Of a stretch of DNA of 64,000 nucleotides, positions 8,128 through 15,293 are shown piece by piece. The DNA comes from Clostridium sp. M62/1 (lineage in GTDB: Bacteria; Bacillota; Clostridia; Lachnospirales; Lachnospiraceae), in assembly GCF_020736365.1 (NCBI RefSeq), contig NZ_CP085988.1, positions 2,672,001 to 2,736,000 of the forward strand. Direction: 5' to 3'. Positions within the stretch are counted from its first letter, which is position 1; every line of letters starts with the position of its first letter. A model generated the notes under the pieces. It did no database searches, had not been told where the DNA came from, and saw nothing but the letters and a program-made list of their open reading frames with translations. The position numbers were made by a program, and so were the translations under genes.

Positions 8128-8580
8128 TTACAGGAGTCCTGCCAGTGTCCCGAGCCAGTAGGCCATGCCTAAAAGCCACGATACAAATATCCCATACAGA
8201 ATCACAGGGCCTGCGATTGTAAAGATCTTGCATCCAATTCCAAACACCTGACCTTCTGCCTTATATTCGATTGCCGGAGCGGCCACTGAATTGGCAAAGC
8301 CGGTAATGGGGACCAGCGCCCCGGCTCCGGCGAATTTGACAAGTTTTGGATAGATATTCAGGCCTGTCAGGAGGACACTGGCGCCGATGAGGCTTAGAAG
8401 TGTCCAGGCAGAGGCTGTTTCCTGATCCATTCCTCTCCCCATAAACAGATTGGTCAGAAGCTGACCGGCTGTGCAGATTGCCCCTCCTACCAGGAAAGCT
8501 CTGACCATATTGAGGGGAAGACTGTGGGTCGGAGTTATCTCTTTTACATATTTTCCATATTCCTTCTTATCTATTTCCAT
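8128..8580 (-). CDS. spoVAC: Stage V sporulation protein AC (SpoVAC)
   Basis: Integral membrane protein of the SpoVA dipicolinic acid channel; in Bacillus it is a mechanosensitive pore component. The 150 residues show the family pattern: a short hydrophilic N-terminus ending in PTHSLPLNMVRAFLVGGAIC, then the FAGAGALVPITGFANSVA loop and further membrane segments. AAAGGCGG precedes the ATG. It is the third SpoVA gene of this transcript, 46 bases after spoVAB. Its usual partner spoVAD is not next but about 4 kb away. Confidence 0.95.
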   Translation of the reverse strand: MEIDKKEYGKYVKEITPTHSLPLNMVRAFLVGGAICTAGQLLTNLFMGRGMDQETASAWTLLSLIGASVLLTGLNIYPKLVKFAGAGALVPITGFANSVAAPAIEYKAEGQVFGIGCKIFTIAGPVILYGIFVSWLLGMAYWLGTLAGLL

Positions 8581-8626
8581 TTTTCCGCCTTTCTCTGATT
8601 CCTCTTTCTTTTATTCCGCCGTCATT

Positions 8627-9091
8627 TTAGGAGCCTCCGCCTCCGAAGCCCTTGTAAAAGTAGAGCAGGGAACCTGTCATCTTGCCCAGTGCGATGGACA
8701 GTGTCATGTACTGGATTCCCACTGACAGCCGGAGACGCCGGTTCAGAACGGGAACCGCCTTCACCGTTTCCGCCAGGGACATGACCAGGCAGCCGATGAA
8801 AGCGCCGAAGCTCAGCCCGGCAAGTCCAAGAAGGGTAAGCCCCAGAACATGGCCGGCTGCCGGAATGCTCCCGATGGGAATGGGAAATTCCAGCAGATCC
8901 AGGGCGTTTCCGATGGAGCCTCCCAGGATCAGAAGTGTTTCATAGAGCATAATGTGGCGCCTTGTCTTTGTCTTATCTATTACTCTCGGAAATACCCCTA
9001 TGATTGCCAGAAAGGCGAAGATTCCGGCCGCTATGACTCCGCCTGCCGTAATCCCTGCAAAGGCCAGAAAAAGCTGCTTAAGTAACGTCAT
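8627..9091 (-). CDS. spoVAB: Stage V sporulation protein AB (SpoVAB)
   Basis: Membrane protein of the SpoVA set, 154 residues with about four hydrophobic segments; it starts MTLLKQLFLAFAGITAGG. Landmarks are the central LGGSIGNALDLLEFPIP and GLSFGAFIGCLVMSLAE. The start at 9091 is supported by AAAGGAG and overlaps the last 14 bases of spoVAA, so translation is probably coupled. spoVAA and spoVAB are known from Bacillus but are missing from several Clostridium species that keep only spoVAC-AD-AE. Confidence 0.9.
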   Translation of the reverse strand: MTLLKQLFLAFAGITAGGVIAAGIFAFLAIIGVFPRVIDKTKTRRHIMLYETLLILGGSIGNALDLLEFPIPIGSIPAAGHVLGLTLLGLAGLSFGAFIGCLVMSLAETVKAVPVLNRRLRLSVGIQYMTLSIALGKMTGSLLYFYKGFGGGGS

Positions 9092-9704
9092 TTCGCGACT
9101 CCTTTCTGCTGTCATTCTGTATCAGGGTTTTGTTTACATTGTCCTCATAGAGCCGCATCTCTACCTCAAGAGGCGTGGGATCTGTGTTGATCTTCTTTTT
9201 CGCAAAGTGATTGAAAAACACAGTGATTCCAAGGGCAAGCCCCAGGGAGTAGGACAGCTCCAGAACCGTCACTCCCTCCGGCTGTCTTCCCATCACCAGC
9301 GTATAGACCTCACGAAACACATCTGTAACGCTGGCGTCATTGTTAAAGGTCATGATGGCGAACATGGCTCCGAAAAAGCAGATCAGACAGGCCGCTCCCG
9401 TTTTTGTCCATTCCCATGCATAGACAGGCGCCTTCGGAGGCACATAGGATATGATAAAATCCGTTTCTCCCACGCTGGACACGGAGAGGGAGGGATCTAA
9501 CTCCTCAATCTTTTTTATGACATCCAGCACATTCCCCATATAGCGGCGGGCCTCATGGGACTTTATGGTCCGGATCTTCAGCGCCTTCACTCTGTTTAAT
9601 GTGGCCTCGTCGCTGCAGTATACGCCGGCAATGTCATCGAGAAATACGTCCTTTTTGTGAACCTGGGTGATCTGGCTCAGGCAGATAAATACATTCTGTC
9701 CCAT
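9078..9704 (-). CDS. spoVAA: Stage V sporulation protein AA (SpoVAA)
   Basis: First classical gene of the spoVA set, 208 residues. The N-terminal ~110 residues form a soluble domain (VFLDDIAGVYCSDE...) and two membrane segments follow near residues 115-140 and 165-185. The role is in spore dipicolinic acid handling; the exact function is not established. The ATG overlaps by one base the stop of the preceding 53-residue ORF (TGATG), a clear sign of translational coupling. The C-terminus overlaps spoVAB. Confidence 0.92.
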   Translation of the reverse strand: MGQNVFICLSQITQVHKKDVFLDDIAGVYCSDEATLNRVKALKIRTIKSHEARRYMGNVLDVIKKIEELDPSLSVSSVGETDFIISYVPPKAPVYAWEWTKTGAACLICFFGAMFAIMTFNNDASVTDVFREVYTLVMGRQPEGVTVLELSYSLGLALGITVFFNHFAKKKINTDPTPLEVEMRLYEDNVNKTLIQNDSRKESRNDVT

Positions 9705-9865
9705 CAGGCGCCCATCTCCCTGTCTGTCTGTCCGGCCTCCACGAAGGTGCCATGCATCTGCGACTGGTAATTCATATCAAACAGGCAGAACCAAATCACA
9801 CCCAGGATCAGTACCAGGCAAATCAATGCCAGGACAGCCCCGGCCTTTCCTTTAATAAAATTCAT
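9704..9865 (-). CDS. Small membrane protein, first gene of the spoVA transcript (53 aa)
   Basis: A short frame missed by a 60-residue cut-off. It starts MNFIKGKAG, has one clear membrane segment (about residues 8-29, rich in Val, Leu, Ile) and a hydrophilic tail ending in REMGA. AGGAAG precedes its ATG, and its TGA overlaps the ATG of spoVAA by one base. It lies directly behind the sigma-G promoter, so it should be made in the forespore. I recognise no family; a SpoVA accessory subunit is an inference from position. Confidence 0.75.
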   Translation of the reverse strand: MNFIKGKAGAVLALICLVLILGVIWFCLFDMNYQSQMHGTFVEAGQTDREMGA

Positions 9866-9907
9866 ATTCCCACTTCCTTTTTGTATGATTTCAGTTTCTT
9901 TAACCGT

Positions 9908-9937
9908 TAGTATGGAGGCAAAGCCATTTTTTTATTC
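9908..9937 (-). promoter_or_regulatory. Sigma-G promoter of the spoVA operon
   Basis: On the minus strand GAATA (9937-9933) and CATACTA (9914-9908) are separated by exactly 18 bases. This fits the Bacillus sigma-G consensus (GHATR, 18, CATNHTA) at every defined position. It lies 43 bases before the first spoVA-cluster ATG, matching known sigma-G control of spoVA in Bacillus. Confidence 0.8.
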
Positions 9938-10023
9938 AAACTTTCTTTTTGAGACTGACGGGGCTTTTGTTCTGCCTGAAACGGATGAACAAAAAAACGG
10001 CAGCTCCCCAATAAGAAAGAATC

Positions 10024-10086
10024 CAGTGCGATCCCCGCGGAGCGTTTTCATATAACAGGGAACGAAGTTTCCTGTTATATGAAAAA
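10024..10086 (+). repeat. Dispersed palindromic element, copy 2
   Basis: CAGTGCGATCCCCGCGGAGC leads into the inverted repeat CATATAACAGGGAAC / GTTTCCTGTTATATG flanked by T and A runs. The paired outer C and G (CATATAAC...GTTATATG) differ from the other copies, yet they still pair, which is a compensatory change supporting a structured element. It lies 11 bases after the sigF stop and may end that transcript. Confidence 0.85.
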
Positions 10087-10097
10087 GGGCCGGATAG

Positions 10098-10835
10098 TCA
10101 GTCCAGCCCAAATTCCTCTCTCATTTTTTTCAGTATTCTCTTTTCCATCCTTGACACCTGCACCTGGGAAATGCCCATCTGTCCGGCGATTTTTGTCTGG
10201 GTCTGCCCGTAAAAATACCGCCGCACAATCAGTTCCCTCTCCTTCTCTCCCAGGGAGCCCAGCAGTTTTTTTAATACCATCCGGTCCAGCACCTCTTCGT
10301 TTTCCCGGCTCTCCTGGGAAAGCCGGTCCAGGAGGGACAGATTTGTGTCATCCCCGCCTGCCGGGGCGTAAAGTGATTCCACCTGGGCGCCTGCCTCCAG
10401 CGACGCTGCCACCTCCTCGCGGCTTGCCCCCACGCTTCCGGCAATCTCCTCCAGCGTCGGTTCCCGTCCCAAGGTTCCTGCCAGCTTTTCCCTGGCAGCA
10501 CTCACCTTGATCCCCATCTCCTTTACAGAGCGGCTCACCTTGATCATTCCGTCATCTCTCAGGAAACGCCTTATCTCCCCGGCAATCATGGGCACCGCAT
10601 AGGTGGAAAACCGCACATCGTAGGAGGTGTCAAATTTATCGATAGCCTTGATAAGGCCGATGCTTCCAATCTGAAAGAGATCCTCCGTCTCACATCCTCT
10701 GCCGGCGAACCTCCGCACTATGCTCCAGACCAGCCCCATATTCTCTTCTACCAGCCGATCTCTGGCTGCTTTATCCCCACCGTGAGCCAGCATAATCAGA
10801 CGGATGGTTCCGTCTGCCTTTCCTGTCCCCTCCAT
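10098..10835 (-). CDS. sigF: Forespore RNA polymerase sigma factor SigF
   Basis: Sigma-70-family factor, 245 residues, that starts forespore-specific transcription. Region 2 shows EENMGLVWSIVRRF, DLFQIGSIGLIKAIDKFD and FSTYAVPMIAGEIRRFLRD. Region 3 carries REPTLEEIAG, and region 4 ends in QTQTKIAGQMGISQVQVSRMEKRILKKMR. The third gene of spoIIA, it starts four bases after spoIIAB with AGGTGAGG upstream. SpoIIAB should bind it, and SpoIIAA should release it. Confidence 0.97.
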   Translation of the reverse strand: MEGTGKADGTIRLIMLAHGGDKAARDRLVEENMGLVWSIVRRFAGRGCETEDLFQIGSIGLIKAIDKFDTSYDVRFSTYAVPMIAGEIRRFLRDDGMIKVSRSVKEMGIKVSAAREKLAGTLGREPTLEEIAGSVGASREEVAASLEAGAQVESLYAPAGGDDTNLSLLDRLSQESRENEEVLDRMVLKKLLGSLGEKERELIVRRYFYGQTQTKIAGQMGISQVQVSRMEKRILKKMREEFGLD

Positions 10836-10839
10836 AGCC

Positions 10840-11289
10840 TCACCTGCCGACTGTCTTTTTTAATGTTACAGTGGTTCCCTTGCCAGGCTCCGATTCCACC
10901 TTCACCTCATCCATAAAAGCCTCCATAAAGGAAAAGCCCATGCCGGAGCGTTCTCCTGAAAGGTCTGTAGTGTACATGGGCTCCATGGCCTTCTCTATGT
11001 CCGGAATTCCCACTCCCAAATCCCGCACGATGACGGTAGCTTCCTGTCCGGCAATCCCTGTTTCTATGTAGATCGTTCCTTCTCCTCCCTGGTACCCGTG
11101 TATCACTGCATTGGTGACAGCCTCGGAAACAGCCGTCTTTATATCGTCCATCTCCTCCACGGTCGGATCCAGACGGCTTAAAAACACTGCCACTGCCACC
11201 CTGGCAAACTCCTCGTTTTCCGAACGGCTCTCAATCTCCATTTTCATCCACTCAGGCTCTCTCCTCTTTTCTTCCATTACTTTCTGCAT
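10840..11289 (-). CDS. spoIIAB: Anti-sigma F factor / serine kinase SpoIIAB
   Basis: GHKL-fold ATPase that holds SigF inactive and phosphorylates SpoIIAA. The ATP site is visible: EAVTNAVIHGY (N box), VRDLGVGIPD (G1 box) and SGERSGMGFSFM (G2 box). The ATG at 11289 has AAAGGAG and overlaps the end of spoIIAA by 13 bases. This gives a slightly longer N-terminus than usual; ATGs at residues 15 and 17 (with GAGGAG further upstream) would give the common length, so the start is uncertain. Confidence 0.96.
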   Translation of the reverse strand: MQKVMEEKRREPEWMKMEIESRSENEEFARVAVAVFLSRLDPTVEEMDDIKTAVSEAVTNAVIHGYQGGEGTIYIETGIAGQEATVIVRDLGVGIPDIEKAMEPMYTTDLSGERSGMGFSFMEAFMDEVKVESEPGKGTTVTLKKTVGR

Positions 11290-11645
11290 GGCTCTCTCCT
11301 TTCCGGGCGCCCTTCCATGGCTGCCTCCTTCGTATCATATCCCTTCACAATCCCCGCAATTCCTCCTATGGCGAGAATTCTCTTTACCTGCCTTCCGGCT
11401 CCATAGTAGGCCACCGTCCCGGCGCTCCCCTTCATCTGCTTGTAGCGTCCCAGAAGAACCCCGATTCCGGAGCTGTCCATAAACTCCGTCCTGGTAAAAT
11501 CAAAAACCAGCCGCGTAATATAATTTTCTGCCAGCAGCAGATCCGTCTCGTTTTTCAAAATTGTGCAGTTATGGTGATCGATCTCCCTTGGCAGATGGAT
11601 CACCAGCGTCTGCCCTGCTGCCTCGTATGTAAAAGCCTGTCCCAC
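11277..11645 (-). CDS. spoIIAA: Anti-anti-sigma factor SpoIIAA
   Basis: STAS-domain switch protein; the dephosphorylated form displaces SigF from SpoIIAB. The phosphorylation site is in EFMDSSGIGVLLGRY, and PREIDHHNC marks the N-terminal strand. I choose the GTG at 11645 (122 residues, close to the usual ~117) because GGGGAG lies seven bases before it. The frame is open to 11747, but that adds an unusual KRDMKRDMKRDT stretch encoded by a tandem 12-bp repeat. The ATGs inside the repeat remain possible starts. Confidence 0.93.
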   Translation of the reverse strand: MGQAFTYEAAGQTLVIHLPREIDHHNCTILKNETDLLLAENYITRLVFDFTRTEFMDSSGIGVLLGRYKQMKGSAGTVAYYGAGRQVKRILAIGGIAGIVKGYDTKEAAMEGRPERREPCRK

Positions 11646-11684
11646 CTTGTTCTCCCCTTTCTGTTTTCTTTCCTGTTCTGACGT

Positions 11685-11720
11685 ATCTCTCTTCATATCT
11701 CTCTTCATATCTCTCTTCGT
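11685..11720 (-). repeat. Three tandem 12-bp repeats at the spoIIA 5' end
   Basis: ATCTCTCTTCAT is repeated head to tail (11685, 11697, 11709; the last copy ends GT). On the transcript each unit contains an ATG-like AGAGATATGAAG. It lies either in the spoIIAA leader or in an N-terminal extension of repeated KRDM residues. Confidence 0.7.
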
Positions 11721-11799
11721 TTCCCGCCCGGCCGATTGACCCATCATTGACGCATCAGCAGCCTCCCTCCCGGATCCAGTATGCCCTTTTTTCCTTCAT

Positions 11800-11831
11800 T
11801 TATTCACCAGGATCTCAGAAATCTCTCCTGC
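11800..11831 (-). promoter_or_regulatory. Candidate sigma-H promoter of spoIIA
   Basis: On the minus strand GGTGAATAA (11808-11800) matches the sigma-H -10 consensus RNNGAATWW perfectly. GCAGGAGAG (11831-11823) resembles the -35 RNAGGAWWW, but the spacing is about two bases longer than usual. Sigma-H control of spoIIA is established in Bacillus. Confidence 0.5.
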
Positions 11832-11841
11832 TTTTGCGCCG

Positions 11842-11905
11842 CAGTGCGATCCTCGCGGAGCTTTTTTATATAACAGGGAACAAAGGTTCCTGTTATATAA
11901 AAAAA
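11842..11905 (+). repeat. Dispersed palindromic element, copy 3
   Basis: CAGTGCGATCCTCGCGGAGC followed by TATATAACAGGGAAC / GGTTCCTGTTATATA with flanking T and A runs. Compared with copies 1, 2 and 4, the loop side has changed from ACGAAGTTTCC to ACAAAGGTTCC, with pairing largely kept. It lies between the TPR gene terminator and the spoIIA promoter. Confidence 0.85.
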
Positions 11906-11942
11906 GACACTGCAAAAGAAACAGTTTCTCTTACAGTGTCTT
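11897..11942 (-). terminator. Terminator of the folC-TPR operon
   Basis: On the minus strand AAGACACTG pairs with CAGTGTCTT and runs into seven T, which are shared with the edge of palindromic element copy 3. Confidence 0.8.
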
Positions 11943-12005
11943 AATTTCCGATTATCTGTGGGTATCTGCCCCTCTCCCAGGAGACAGTCCAGACTATTCA
12001 GCCGC

Positions 12006-13403
12006 TTATTCAGCCGCTGTCTGTGCTTCGCTTTCCCCGGCAGCCTGGGTCTCCCCTGCCGCCGGCTGCTGCCCTGCGGCAGACTGAACATACGGCGCCA
12101 GCTCTGTCAGCTGGTTTCTGGCTTTTTCTGCGTACTCAGAATCTCCGTACTGGGTGCTCACCTGGGTGAAAAGCTCTACTGCCTTTGCAAAATCCTGCTT
12201 GGAACGGTAAATCATTCCCATGTTGAACAGCACGTTCGGATTGTCCGGCCGGATAGTCAGACAGGTGTTGTAATAGTTCAGCGCATCGTCCATCCTTCCG
12301 GCTGACCACATGGTGTAGGCCAGATCCTCCAGGGTCTGATAGCCGTTGGTCTCAATGTCCTGCTTGATTCCATTGGCGATAGCCAGCACCTCCTCGTCCG
12401 TAAAGATATACGGGTTAAAGCCCGGATACAGGGTAACGGCTCCCGTCAGGTCATTGTTCCGGTAGGCCTGAAGCATCTTTACGAGAATCGCATACTGATT
12501 TACCTGGCTGTCGTTGCTGTTTAAGGCCTCATCCAGCTTCTGCTCTGCTGTCTCCTTGTCGCTCTGCGCCTGGGCCATCTGGCCGTTTAAGCTGTCGATC
12601 TCCTCATTGCGCTGGTTCAGCTTCTCCTCATAGCGCAGGATTTCCTGATTGTGCTCATTGTTCAGAGCCTTAATCCTGGTAGGCATGACGAGGAAAAAGA
12701 TAACCATGGCACCCAGGGCAAGGCCGGCCACAATATTCAGAATCGACTGCCAGCCCGTATTTTCCTTGTAGGACGGCGGGATAATTACATCGTCATCCTG
12801 CATCTTTTTGTGGGAAAATGCATTTTTCAGCTTTCTGCGCTCCACATCCGCCCTTCCCGTCCTGGCCTTCACAATGGACATGTACCAGGAGGCCTTAGGG
12901 TTGTTTTTGTCAATCTTTAAAACCCTCATCAGGGATTTTCCCGCTTTTGTGTACGTTCCTCTGCTCATGTAGAGCACCGCCAGGAGCAGATGAGCTTTTA
13001 TAAAGTTCGGATTGACCTCCACCACCTTTGTGAGCTGCAGCACAGCCAGATCGTCGTCTCCGGCCTGCGCCTGAAGAAGAGCCTGGTTATACCGTTTTAC
13101 ATTCTGGCTCACCACATCCAGGCGCTCCGGCTTTCTCTGAATCTGATCCAGATAATAGTCGGCCCTGTTGTCCTGCTCCTTGAAATTCATGCTGATGACC
13201 CACTGCACCAGAGCGTCTGATACCTCGCCCATCTCATAGTAAATGAGTCCCAGAAGATTCCTGGCATCAATATGGTACTTATTTAACATCAGACATTTTT
13301 TTAAGGCCTCTGCGGCCCCCGTAAGGTCACGTATTTTGGCCCGCTCCAGCCCCACATTGTAAAAACCGTTGGCAGCCAGGCGGATTTTCTTTAACTGATC
13401 CAT
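12006..13403 (-). CDS. TPR-repeat membrane protein
   Basis: 465 residues. Residues ~1-185 hold tetratricopeptide repeats (for example AAEALKKCLMLNKYHIDARN and FIKAHLLLAVLYMSRGTYTKAG). One membrane segment lies at about 220-243 (ILNIVAGLALGAMVIFFLVM), a coiled coil at ~250-300, and further TPRs at ~360-440. The tail is rich in Ala, Gln and Glu. It is probably a scaffold anchored in the membrane with TPRs on both sides; no enzymatic motif is seen. It starts five bases after the 53-residue ORF in the folC operon and has only a weak ribosome site, so coupling is likely. Confidence 0.85.
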   Translation of the reverse strand: MDQLKKIRLAANGFYNVGLERAKIRDLTGAAEALKKCLMLNKYHIDARNLLGLIYYEMGEVSDALVQWVISMNFKEQDNRADYYLDQIQRKPERLDVVSQNVKRYNQALLQAQAGDDDLAVLQLTKVVEVNPNFIKAHLLLAVLYMSRGTYTKAGKSLMRVLKIDKNNPKASWYMSIVKARTGRADVERRKLKNAFSHKKMQDDDVIIPPSYKENTGWQSILNIVAGLALGAMVIFFLVMPTRIKALNNEHNQEILRYEEKLNQRNEEIDSLNGQMAQAQSDKETAEQKLDEALNSNDSQVNQYAILVKMLQAYRNNDLTGAVTLYPGFNPYIFTDEEVLAIANGIKQDIETNGYQTLEDLAYTMWSAGRMDDALNYYNTCLTIRPDNPNVLFNMGMIYRSKQDFAKAVELFTQVSTQYGDSEYAEKARNQLTELAPYVQSAAGQQPAAGETQAAGESEAQTAAE

Positions 13404-13408
13404 GCTTC

Positions 13409-13570
13409 TTACCGCTCTTTCACCTGTTTAAGTACTTCCATCACAATATCTGACATATCTGTCAGATCGCTCTTTACAATCGCCTCCCCGATGTCCTCCA
13501 CCTCAAGGCTCGGCTGAAAGCGGCTGATTTCCTCATCGAAATCAATCATGGTCTCTCTATCTTTCGCCAT
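13409..13570 (-). CDS. Small acidic protein between folC and the TPR gene (53 aa)
   Basis: Short frame below the usual cut-off: begins MAKDRETMIDFDEEISRF and ends VMEVLKQVKER. It is acidic, with helix-forming patterns and no membrane segment. AAGGAGG stands at good spacing before the ATG, and the start overlaps the last 14 bases of folC. It ends five bases before the TPR gene. I recognise no family; the strong ribosome site and tight packing argue that it is real. Confidence 0.7.
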   Translation of the reverse strand: MAKDRETMIDFDEEISRFQPSLEVEDIGEAIVKSDLTDMSDIVMEVLKQVKER

Positions 13571-14927
13571 AATGGTTCCTCCTTATCACATCTTTCATTT
13601 CCCCGATCAGATACAGGGAGCCGGCACAGAATACGGTGTCCTCCTCCCCCTTCTCATCAAGGGCTGTCAAAAGCGCCTCTTCTGCAGACGGCCTGACAAA
13701 CAGCCTGGGCCCATGGCCGCCGGCCTTTGCCATGGCTTCCCTGGAAGCCTCCTCCAGCCTGTGGATGTCAAGTCCGCGTCCATAGGCGATCTGAGTCAGA
13801 ATCAGCACATCCGGGGCAAACTCCCTCAGGAGTATCTCGGCCATCTCCCTGTACTCCTTGTCAGACGAGACGGCAAAAAGAAGAATTTTCCTCTTTCCGG
13901 AAAGCGACGCAGCCGCACGGGCAAAGGCGCGGATTCCTCCCTCATTGTGAGCTCCGTCCAGATATACCCCGGGCATAATCTCCTCCATCCGTCCGGGCCA
14001 CACGGTTTTCTGAAGCCCCTCGCGGACAGCCCTTTCGGGAATGCCGAGAATTTCTGCCGCCTGCACTGCCAGCATTGCGTTAACCGCCTGGTACTGGGCG
14101 GCGAAGGGAATTTCCAGGGGCTCCTCTCCGTTTTTCCTGATAAACAGATGCCCGTCTTTTAAGACAGACTCAGAAAAGCTGTCTGTGCCCACGGCCCTAG
14201 CCGGGCTTTTCAGCTCCCTTGCCCTGTCCCGGATCACCGCCGCTGCCGCAGGATCGGTACTGTCGTAGACAACCGGCACGCCAGGCTTTATAATTCCTGC
14301 CTTCTCCCCTGCGATCAGCTCCACCGTATTCCCCAGATATTCCATGTGGTCAAGGCTTATGGAGGTGAGCACGCAGAGAGTGGGCCTGTCCACCGCATTC
14401 GTAGCATCCAGGCGCCCTCCAAGGCCTGTTTCCACCACAGCCGTAAATCCTTTCCTGCTCTGCATCATAGCCGCAAACATCAGGAACAGGAATTCAAAAT
14501 AGGTTGGATGGGTAAGCCCCAGACTCTGAAGCCTGCAGAGACCTTCCCTCACCCTGTAAAAGGCCTGCAGAAACTCCTTCTCCCCTGCCTGCTCCCCGTC
14601 AAAGCAGAACCGTTCTCTGACACTGACCAGGTGGGGCGAGGTGAATACCGCCGTATGCTCTCCCGCCTCTCTCAGGATGGAGGAGAGGAAGGCGCAGACT
14701 GAGCCCTTTCCGTTTGTCCCGGCCACATGGATCAGCCGGATTTTGTCGAGAGAAAGCCCCATAGCTTTCATCATAGCGCGTATATCATCAAGGCTGTGCT
14801 TTTCTCTGGAGAATTTCGGGATCCCGTCCAGATACTGCTCTGCCTCTCTGCAGGCATCCGGGCTGTACTCCTCTCCCCTACCTGCGCCTGTCTTATTGTT
14901 CTCTGTCATCTTATCATCATTTTTCAT
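13557..14927 (-). CDS. folC: Folylpolyglutamate synthase / dihydrofolate synthase (FolC)
   Basis: Adds glutamate to folates (and glutamate to dihydropteroate) using ATP, in the cytoplasm. The Mur-ligase-like fold is clear: P-loop HVAGTNGKGSVCAFLSS, the substrate-loop pattern FTSPHLVSVRERF, VVETGLGGRLDATN, SISLDHMEYLGNT and YLDGAHNEGGI. The start is uncertain: the ATG at 14927 has AAAGGAGG at a long spacing of 15 bases, while an upstream ATG at 14966 has no ribosome site. It heads a three-gene operon with a good promoter. Confidence 0.94.
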   Translation of the reverse strand: MKNDDKMTENNKTGAGRGEEYSPDACREAEQYLDGIPKFSREKHSLDDIRAMMKAMGLSLDKIRLIHVAGTNGKGSVCAFLSSILREAGEHTAVFTSPHLVSVRERFCFDGEQAGEKEFLQAFYRVREGLCRLQSLGLTHPTYFEFLFLMFAAMMQSRKGFTAVVETGLGGRLDATNAVDRPTLCVLTSISLDHMEYLGNTVELIAGEKAGIIKPGVPVVYDSTDPAAAAVIRDRARELKSPARAVGTDSFSESVLKDGHLFIRKNGEEPLEIPFAAQYQAVNAMLAVQAAEILGIPERAVREGLQKTVWPGRMEEIMPGVYLDGAHNEGGIRAFARAAASLSGKRKILLFAVSSDKEYREMAEILLREFAPDVLILTQIAYGRGLDIHRLEEASREAMAKAGGHGPRLFVRPSAEEALLTALDEKGEEDTVFCAGSLYLIGEMKDVIRRNHYGER

Positions 14928-15042
14928 TTTGTCCGATTCTGTCCTCCTTTGGCCAGGCAAGGCCATGCTGAAACAGAATGCGCCGGAAGCGGATCGTACA
15001 GAAAGCCGTCTCCTGCGATTTTACTCTTTTGTCCATCTCTCT

Positions 15043-15070
15043 ATTATAATATAAGCCTGTCATTATGCAA
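15043..15070 (-). promoter_or_regulatory. Sigma-A promoter of the folC operon
   Basis: TTGCAT and TATAAT on the minus strand with a 16-base spacer, about 115 bases before the folC start. Confidence 0.6.
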
Positions 15071-15226
15071 GGAGTTTATTTCGGTAAATTTTCCTGTTTC
15101 TCGACAGGAGGGCAGGAAAAATCCCGCAAATCCTTTTTTCTGTCTGCGCCGGGCCGCCTCGGCGGCAAATATTTACTCGCCCTGGCCCATTCCTGTCAGC
15201 CTCTTTTCTCTCTGTTGTAAGGCAGA

Positions 15227-15258
15227 CAGGGCGCCTGCATCCATCTGCAGGCGCCCTG
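15227..15258. terminator. Strong hairpin downstream of the MMPL-associated operon
   Basis: CAGGGCGCCTGCA pairs perfectly with TGCAGGCGCCCTG around a six-base loop. CTTTTT follows on the plus strand; the minus strand has only a weak T run. It lies just past the stop of the coiled-coil gene, between two minus-strand operons. The rest of 14928-15293 holds the folC promoter and nothing else I can name. Confidence 0.6.
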
Positions 15259-15293
15259 ATCTTTTTGGGAGCAGCTCCTTCTTTCTTTTATTG

